A stretch of DNA of 64,000 nucleotides, from positions 11,372,071 to 11,436,070 of the forward strand of contig CM033118.1 in NCBI GenBank assembly GCA_019321725.1, read 5' to 3'. A program made the translations under genes and the position numbers. This DNA comes from Paulownia fortunei (lineage: Eukaryota; Streptophyta; Magnoliopsida; Lamiales; Paulowniaceae). Below, piece by piece: positions 57,109 through 64,000 of the stretch; the first letter of the stretch is position 1, and each line of letters opens with the position of its first letter. The notes under the pieces are model-generated. The model had not been told where the DNA came from. It did no database searches and was given only the letters and a program-made list of their open reading frames with translations.

Positions 57109-58826
57109 TGTAACACCCCTTAACATAATTGTAGAGCTTAAACAAGCTGATACAATTAAGTTAAGAAATGTTAACCTTTTATCAATACTAGAATTATGGT
57201 TTGGTGTTTGACTACATAATGTTATTATCCCAACTATAGTTTAACACATCTGTTTACAAAATCATAACAGAGCGGCTTATTTAAAATCAAAATAGAGTTT
57301 TCAAAATATGCTACAAAACAGCTCAAAGCATGGTATATGAACAAAACTCTATCCGGCCGCTCTGGAGACTCAGTCAACCTCTAAACCTATACATTTCTAC
57401 CTACATCACATGAATCTAATAACCTAAAGGCTTAGTAAGGTGAAATTGATGCAATAACAAATAGCATATGTGCAAATCACATACTTGATTAAATGTATTA
57501 TTCAATTTAATAACTTTCATTCATAAATTATTCTTTAGGGCCTTCGAAGTGTGGTACCTAACTAATACCTGGCATTCCTCTAGTTAACATGTCACAGGGT
57601 AGGGAGGTCCTTGTTCATATTGATTAACCAATAATAGAAATAATGTTGGGTTTTCATACTTAGTGTTTCAACCTCAGGTATTAGCCATATTCTAACTCAT
57701 TCATTGTGGCTTTTCTATACTAAATTTTCAACCTCAAGTATTTGCTACTATTTATTGGGTCCGTCGGTCCCTCCCCCATCCCTTGCCTACCCGACCATCA
57801 ATCAAGTACCATACTTCCTTTTCAAAAACATCATTATATTTTTGATAGTATCATGCTTCATGAACCATGAATTCAAACATTACATCATTTGACAAGTAAT
57901 GACAATCACATTAAAACATGAACAACATTGCATAATTCTTGTAATAAAGCAAATAAAAGTTTCAACTTATCTCAAGTCCACTTTATGCTAAGTGAAAAGC
58001 TCAATCTCTTTGGAAGATAGGATATGTTAAAGGTCTAACATAATCAAATCATGTACCTTTCATCCTTTTAATAAATCACATAATATATTCTAATTAAAAT
58101 TATATACACTTTTCAATCTTTTATAAATAACTCCATGTCGATTACATGACTTAAAAAAGTAATGCATACTCCATATTTTACTACTAATTCAAGATATTAA
58201 ACATTAGAGCAACCAGTAAACTACTAATAATTCAAATGTAAATATTACGGCAATCCACAAAACTTGAACACAATCCAAATTAACATGATATAAACTTGGT
58301 TTTAACTTAAATTGATTCTAACCTTCAATTATGCAACCTGATTGCTATTGTTCACAATCATTTGTTGGCATTTTGATACATAATATAAGCATTACAAGAT
58401 CAATATAAACAAGTTAATTAAGCATATTTCATAAGGCTATCAATTTTTTTGCTATAAACTAACTTAACTAGCTTGGTTTTGGCTTCAAGTCTATCCCACT
58501 TGAGTTTTCATTCTTACAAAAACATACTAAAACATGTAACCATCTAAGATACTACAAATTCAGTATAACAAACATTCAAAAAGAATATACTTTGATTAAA
58601 TTGGAATTAAGCTTCAAAATCAACCATTTTTCAAGCTTAAAAGGGTAAAACTTGTTATAGTTTGTGTTCTATGAATTTCCATGAATTGAATTCAATTTTT
58701 TATGAGTATGAAAGTGTAAAAATTTGGGAGAAACTTTGGAGAAGAAGGCTGGTCATTTTTTAGGAGCAAGAAAATATGGCTAAAAATGACTTCTTTGACA
58801 TTTCAAAGAGAGGTAAGTAGAGGGTG
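57109..58826 (-). repeat. 5' LTR of G5, truncated
   Basis: The LTR end (plus strand TGTAACACCCC) is at 57109. It covers about 1.7 kb and breaks off near 58826 after GAGAGGTAAGTAGAGGGTG, where relatives continue for roughly 0.5 kb. Confidence 0.87.
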
Positions 58827-59524
58827 GGACCGACGGACCCAACAGATAGTGGCAAATACTTGAGGTTGAAAAATTGGTATAGAAAAGCTACAATGAATGA
58901 GACAGAATACGACTAATACCTAAGGTTGAAAGACCAAGTAGGAAACCCTGTATTATTTCTCTTATTGGCCAATTATTATGAACAGGTTCCGAAAACCACA
59001 GTTCATCACTATTAGTTAGGTACCACACTTCAAGGGCCCTAAGGAATGATTTATGAATGAAAGTTATTAAATTGAATAATGTTTTTAACTATTTATATGA
59101 TTTGTATGTACGCTATTTATTATTGAATTAGTTTCACCTTATTGAGCCTTTAGCTCATTAGATTCAAGTGATGTAGGTGAAAATGTATAGGTTTAGAGGT
59201 TGACTGAGTCTCTAGAATGGCCAGACAGAGATTTGTTCATATGCCATGCTTCGAGCTATTTTGTAGCCTATTTTGAAAACTCTATTTTGTTTTTAAATAA
59301 GCCGCTCGGTTATGGTTTTGTAAATAGATGAACTTAATTTTGATTTATGTATATGGTGTGTTTAAAACAAAATGAAATAATAAATGAATTCAAGTTATTT
59401 ATCTTATAGCCAAAAGAGAAACTTTTATTAAAACTATAACTCTAGTATTGATGAAATATTAACATTTCTTGACTTAACTGCATCAACTTATTTAGGTTCT
59501 GCAGTTAGGTTAAAGGGTGTTGCA
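58827..59524 (+). repeat. 3' part of an LTR (G6)
   Basis: Matches G4 LTR 24887-25568 and ends AAAGGGTGTTGCA. It forms an inverted repeat with 57109-57800. Confidence 0.87.
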
Positions 59525-60153
59525 ACCTACAACTCAAAAGGGTTATAATTCTATATGGGTGATTGTTGATAGATTAACTAAATCAACCAATTTTCTTCCA
59601 GTGAAATCCACATATAATATGGACCAGTATGCTCAACAATATATTAAAGAGATAGTGAGGTTACATAGAGTGCCAGTTTTAATAGTGTTCGATAGAGATC
59701 TTAAGTTTACATCTACATTTTGGAAGAGCTTACACAGTACCTTGGGAATGAAACTTACATTTAGTACAAAATTTCATCCACAAAGTGATGGACAATCAAA
59801 TATGGTTATTCAGATATTAGAGGATCTGTTAAAGATCCTGTGTGCTAGATTTTCAAGGAAGTTGGGATGCGAAGCTTCTATTAGTGGAGTTTACTTATAA
59901 TAATAGCTACCAATCAACAATTGGAATGGCGCCTTATGAAGCATTGTATGAAAGAAAATGTAGATATCAATTTCATTAGGATGAAGTTGGAGAACGAACC
60001 CTACTTGGTCTAAAAATAGTTCAACATACTGATAAAGAATCTAGAGTTTGCCGTTGGGGATCATGTGATCTTAGAAGTAGCTCCTATAAAAAGTATCATG
60101 AGATTTGGAAAGAAAGGAAAACTCAGCCCAAGGTATGTCGGCCAATTCGATAT
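59525..60153 (+). pseudogene. Integrase fragment of G6
   Basis: Open at 59517-59900 with WVIVDRLTKSTNFLPVKSTY and the SDRD-like block read as FDRDLKFTSTFW. The catalytic Glu region reads QSNMV in place of QSERV. Further on are NNSYQSTIGMAPYEALYE and KGKLSPRYVGQF. About 85 bases are deleted near 60030. It ends at GGCCAATTCGA, at nearly the same place as the G4 integrase. Confidence 0.85.
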
Positions 60154-60311
60154 ATTGTCTTATTTTTGAAATTTTTATGTTCCCTAAATTCTATTAGTGG
60201 ATGTTGTATTCAATTCTTTCTTGAATTGTAACAGTACTTTTTGTGGAAGCTAGTGCGAAAGTTGTAAGACGTGCCAACAAGAAAGACCTACGGAATGTAG
60301 CTAAGGCGACT
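60154..60311. other. Short unassigned stretch right of G6
   Basis: No recognised family. A short plus-strand frame leads into the first copy of the triplicated repeat; no gene assigned. Confidence 0.4.
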
Positions 60312-60805
60312 GTGGGTGGTGTGTCAGCAGTGATTGTATTGCTAACAGGATGCCGTAGGGGAAGAGAGTGAAAGAAACAAAAAAAAAAAAGAAAAGAGAG
60401 AAAAAAAAAATAGCAAAAAAAGTAGAATAAAAGAAAAAAGAGGGAGAAAAAAAGGTAAAAAAAGAAAAAATAAAGAAAATGGAAAAAAAAGATGGGTGGG
60501 TTTGTCGGTAGCGATTGTAGTGGCAATAAGATGCCGCATCGGATGAGAGAGCGAAAGAAATGGATGAAAGAAATAAAAAAAGAAATATCAAAAAGGAGAA
60601 GAAAAAAAGAAAAAAAAGTGAGAAAAAAAAAAGAAAGGTAAAAAAAATACAGAAAAAGGAAAAGAACAGTTAATAGTGGTGATATGTGGGCGGCAATTAT
60701 AGTGGGGATGGGACACCTCAATGGAGGAGAGAGTGAAAGAAATGGATGAAAGAAAGAAAAAGAAAGAGGAAAGAGAAAATATATTAGAGAAAGAGAACTA
60801 TGACA
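60312..60805 (+). repeat. Triplicated about 185-base unit with purine-rich tails
   Basis: Three diverged copies start near 60312, 60492 and 60684. Each has a head with variants of GTGGGTGG, GCAGTGATTGTA and ATGCCG, then GAGAGAGTGAAAGAAA, then about 100 bases made almost only of A and G. The long minus-strand frames (60194-60721) rich in Phe, Leu and Ser are translations of the pyrimidine strand and not genes. Confidence 0.85.
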
Positions 60806-61089
60806 AAAATTGGAAAAGAGTGATGTTGGGGTTACACAGGATGGGAAAGGATCTTTTGTTGTTTTGCTAGTATGATCGATGGACCTTAGTGGTTATGGCT
60901 CGAAATTAATTTTATAACATCTGCTTGACTTATTCTCCCTTAAAATATCCATGTCTTGCGACTCAGTTCGTGGAATTGATGAAGATACTTTTTGATGTGG
61001 AGTTTACTGGTTGTAGGTGTTTGTTTTTTATGATAATTTAATGATTTTATGTTGTCTTGTGATGGATCTAAAAGATCCAAGTTTTGCAG

Positions 61090-61165
61090 GGTTGCTATGA
61101 TGAAATTGAGACAAATTGGTCTGAATTGCCACCAGGGATACTTAGCAAAAGTAATATCCAAAAAG
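61090..61165 (+). CDS. Candidate exon of an unrecognised gene (1)
   Basis: 76 bases bordered by TTTTGCAG and by GTGCAT. It encodes GCYDEIETNWSELPPGILSK and a few further residues and ends in phase 1, which joins in frame to the exon at 61304. I do not recognise the product. Upstream exons are not identified; 60806-61089 shows no open frame I trust. Confidence 0.45.
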
Positions 61166-61303
61166 GTGCATCTATCTAGCCTTATCATACGCTAGTCCAA
61201 AATGCCTTTATGGACTTTATGTTGGTCAATTATATTTCCTTGATGTTTATTAGATAACTGAGTAGTAACTGATTTGCTTATATGGTGATGCTTTATTTTT
61301 TAG

Positions 61304-61386
61304 GTTTGGATGCTTTAAATACAGCTGCTTGTGCTACTACTGCCAAAGAGAGTCTTAATGTTGATGCTAGCAATAGATTTTTCAAG
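61304..61386 (+). CDS. Candidate exon of an unrecognised gene (2)
   Basis: 83 bases between TTTTTTAG and GTTATT. In frame with the previous exon it gives GLDALNTAACATTAKESL followed by NVDASNRFFK, no stop, ending at a codon boundary. The 138-base intron between them (61166-61303) is T-rich as in plants. Product not recognised; could also be a pseudogene piece. Confidence 0.45.
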
Positions 61387-62590
61387 GTTATTCCTTCTAT
61401 CCACTCCTTTGTTCTCAAATCAAGTTTAGAGTGCCTTTTTAGACCATGATGTATGAATTTGTAGGAATAAAATTGACTTATCATCTAGTTCTTCATCTTG
61501 TCTGGAAGTGGCAAATTTTCTGCAGTGTGTAATGTGAACTGGTGATAGGCTATGGTCGATACAGTGGGGAAACTCTGAAAGCATTTACATTTAGAAATAT
61601 TTTTGTCAACTTTATAATTAAATATTGAGCAATTTATGTTGATGTATATTTTAAGTCTTCCTAGGAGTTTAGGTCATTCAGATATCTTGCACATCTCTCA
61701 CGATTTTTCTTTGCTAGTCTATTTTATTCTATCTTTCACAATTGTTAAATTTTATTCTATTCTTTTATTTGTTTGTTTTTTACATTGATTTACTATGGGA
61801 ATAAGGTAAACGAGTTTTGATATGCTATCTGGTTGTCTTTCTCGCTTTACATCTGCAAAACATGTTGGCTATTTATTTATAAGTACATTTATTATTTGAG
61901 TTCAACTTGATCTTTGTTTGTTCCTTTCTAGAAGTAAACGTGACCAGTTAAAAAAATCTTTTTTTTCTAGAACCCTTTTCTTGAGTGGAAAGTGATCATT
62001 TAAAAAATATGTTGTATAGTTACATGCAACTTGATCTTCACTATCTATGGATCAAAAATGCATTCAATTGGCATGGTTGTCCTAAAAAAGATCCTTCTGC
62101 TGTCCATCTTGATGTCCTTAATGCAGAGGTTATTAATTTTATTCATAGTTTTAGAAATTTGTCTACAAATCAATTCTTACGTTGATTCTAACTGCATAGA
62201 TACATATTTTACTCTCTTTCATTACTAAAAAATTGTCACAATCAAGATAAGGACCAATATTAGAAGTATTAGAATCGATTGAAAACGTGAATTTTCAATT
62301 TAGTCTTTCAAAAACATATTTTTAAAGAAAAAGAAGAAGTCTTCAAATGCTTGGAAAGAAGGGAATCATGTGTCTACCTATGTATTTTTTTTTTATTTTC
62401 ATGTTGTTTTGGGCAGACAGGCAAATAATTATAAAAGATGACATGAAGGTGGTATGTGAAGATCTTGGCAGGATTCACATGCAAATGAAAATTCCACATC
62501 AAGTTCTAACTTCAATGCATTTTGTCTAATCATTCAAACATCAGTTTTACTTACTGAAACAACCTTTGGATCTGAACTTCAAAGGCGAGT
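61387..62590. other. Possible further exons, unresolved
   Basis: Two more coding-looking stretches follow on the plus strand. 62045-62170 reads IKNAFNWHGCPKKDPSAVHL and HLDVLNAEVINFIHSFRNL. 62431-62527 lies after TTGGGCAG and reads RQIIIKDDMKVVCEDLGRI. Neither can be joined in frame to the exons at 61.1-61.4 kb with confidence, and the predicted exon before the first runs into a stop. Possibly a decayed host gene. Confidence 0.25.
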
Positions 62591-64000
62591 TCCTAGCATT
62601 CAAATGATTAAAAATCATGAGGGGAATATTCAAGAACCACTTAAGCAGCCACATTCTAATAGGTTCTGACAATGAAAAAAATCCAACATATATGTATTTA
62701 GAGTAAACATATTTTGTTTACATGCGCCTAAAAGATATCACAGTAAAGCTGTTACATGCATAACCAGAATGACATATCATATTTCATACTCAAATAATAA
62801 GCAGTATAGTAACTAAAGTACATAGCAAACTGCCAATCATCACAACAAATATCTGGTGTGTTGTAGTAATTGGTCTGTGAGGCATCATTAACTGAATTAG
62901 GTCCTGTATTACTATTCCTCTCCAAAGTTTTAAGGTGAAATCATTTCAAACTAATGAACTTTACTTACTGCATTTCCTATGAAATACATTATTACCAAAT
63001 TCACCATTCATAAAGGCAATAAAAACATACTTTCCTTTTCCTTTATACCAGTAAGTTAAGAATTCCACCATGAGATAGTTGTGGTGTAGATAATAAAAAC
63101 AGTGACATTTCACCAAACTCTATCACAAAAATAACCATCAAACCGTTCATCAACCCATAGAAAGGTCCTCAAATATATTTGTTTCTCAAAGCTTTTGCCA
63201 CATCTTCCAGAGTTAACAAGAAAAATGATCATTATCATGGATGGATGGATGGATGGATGGTGAATGATTAACAAACCTGTCCACTAGGTGAAAGTAGCAT
63301 GCCAAACTTTGCATCTAAGATTGCCTTTAATCCCATCTTCAACCAGCTCTCTTTTTTACATTGTTCGTTTCTCTACAGTCAAAACATTGCCTCTAGATAG
63401 GCTCTATTGGTGCTGCTGGAAGCCCCAAAATATAAAGTATATATCATTAATTATGCGTACAAATGTGTTTTATTTGCATATGGAAAATGCAAAGGTACAA
63501 TAACAAAGAACCTAGAGAGAGAAACTGTTACAAGTGATAAAATAAAGACAAAAATGCAAAACAGCAAACACAAGTTCACAAAAGAAGAAAAAATTTACAA
63601 AAGACATGAGACTAGCTTATTAACAAAATTAGCTAGCTAGTTAGATCGTTAGGAGCAATTAACCAAACTAGGATATAAAAGAGGATATTATACCTGGATG
63701 AGGGAGGTCTTTGGCAGTTTAATGAATTTCTTGTTCTCTTCAATTCTCAAGTCTTCTTCATTCTCTCTCAGTTATATTCTTCCTAATATCAACTCTCCCT
63801 CAAGTTCTTTCTTTCTCTTTCTTTTTAAAATATTTTGTACAATTTTAATGGAGGTTCCACTATTTCAAAGTAGTTCAAGTGAGTTCCCATATGATTCACA
63901 ATAGACACAAGCATCTAACAATCCAAGGAAGATCTAAGCTCTACAGTAAGTCTTAACCTTAAAATTTAGAAAATAAACACATACGCTCAAACATATAAAG
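62591..64000. other. Unassigned low-copy-looking DNA
   Basis: No transposon family and no gene that I can support. Short open frames at 63288-63904 lack motifs. Confidence 0.4.
63237..63260 (+). repeat. (ATGG)6 microsatellite
   Basis: Six perfect ATGG units. Confidence 0.93.

Larger units (their letters stand above)
54966..58826 (-). mobile_element. Ty3/gypsy chromovirus fragment G5 (5' part)
   Basis: Reverse-strand copy of the G1/G3/G4 family: 5' LTR (57109-58826, incomplete), primer site, gag with a large deletion fused to protease, RT and the beginning of RNase H. It is truncated at 54966 against an Athila LTR and at 58826 against an inverted LTR. Confidence 0.9.
58827..60153 (+). mobile_element. 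Ty3/gypsy fragment G6: LTR end fused to integrase
   Basis: Plus-strand 3' part of a family LTR (58827-59524) joined directly to an integrase fragment (59525-60153). Both are from the same family, but the join skips primer site, gag, protease, RT and RNase H. Confidence 0.82.

Noticed and set aside
60194..60721. 175-codon minus-strand frame rich in Phe and Leu, resembling a membrane protein
   Set aside because: It is the translation of the pyrimidine strand of a purine-rich tandem repeat. The low complexity and the repeat structure explain it.
1..64000. Bacterial, phage or defence-type gene systems
   Set aside because: No operons, ribosome-binding sites or prokaryotic families. All recognised coding belongs to plant transposons or a plant transcription factor.

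Overview
This window is nuclear DNA of a flowering plant, most likely a eudicot. It is strongly AT-rich and dominated by nested, decayed LTR retrotransposons. It carries one CACTA DNA transposon and one clearly intact host gene, a CYC/TB1-type TCP transcription factor at 46238-47575. The plant call rests on spliced genes with GT-AG introns, tRNA-iMet and tRNA-Asp primer-binding sites next to LTR ends, plant Ty1/copia, Ty3/gypsy and En/Spm protein motifs, and the plant-specific TCP domain. I see no bacterial, phage or organellar genes. Two 100-base N runs (2518-2617 and 50026-50125) are assembly gaps.

Layout. 1-2517: 5' part of a Ty3/gypsy chromovirus (G1). 2618-8030: an old Ty1/copia element (C1) with LTR end, primer site, integrase, RT and RNase H relics. 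8031-19147: 3' part of a second gypsy element (G2), whose LTR is split by a complete reverse-strand gypsy element G3 (11398-18786, target duplication TTGCA). 19148-23182: pieces of the 2.1-kb copia LTR family in both orientations, including a shrunken element C2. 23183-34020: an Athila/Tat-like element (tRNA-Asp primer site, start of gag) whose LTR is split by gypsy element G4 (23479-32175, target duplication AAATA). 34021 to about 41890: a CACTA element whose TNP2-like gene is partly inverted and carries a 2,148-bp solo copia LTR, followed by a spliced TNPA-like gene and subterminal repeats. 41891-48111: a pocket poor in transposons with the TCP gene. 48112-54965: LTR fragments of copia and Athila families. 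54966-60153: two gypsy fragments, G5 (-) and G6 (+), meeting head to head in an inverted LTR pair. 60154-64000: low-copy-looking sequence with a purine-rich triplicated repeat and two exons of an unrecognised spliced gene.

How the parts relate. G1, G3, G4, G5 and G6 belong to one family: LTR starts TGTAATGCCC and ends GTGTTACA, full length about 2.1-2.3 kb, order gag-PR-RT-RH-IN-chromodomain. G2 is a related family whose LTR starts TGTGACACCC. Every copy has stops, frameshifts or deletions, so none looks able to move by itself. Insertion order can be read from the nesting: Athila into a copia LTR, then G4 into Athila; G3 into the G2 LTR; copia solo LTR into CACTA. The TCP gene is the only coding unit I would call functional. 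I found no convincing new biological system. The most informative points are the TCP gene with its short second exon, the CACTA inversion, the nested insertions with target duplications, the inverted LTR pair and the unidentified spliced exons near 61 kb.
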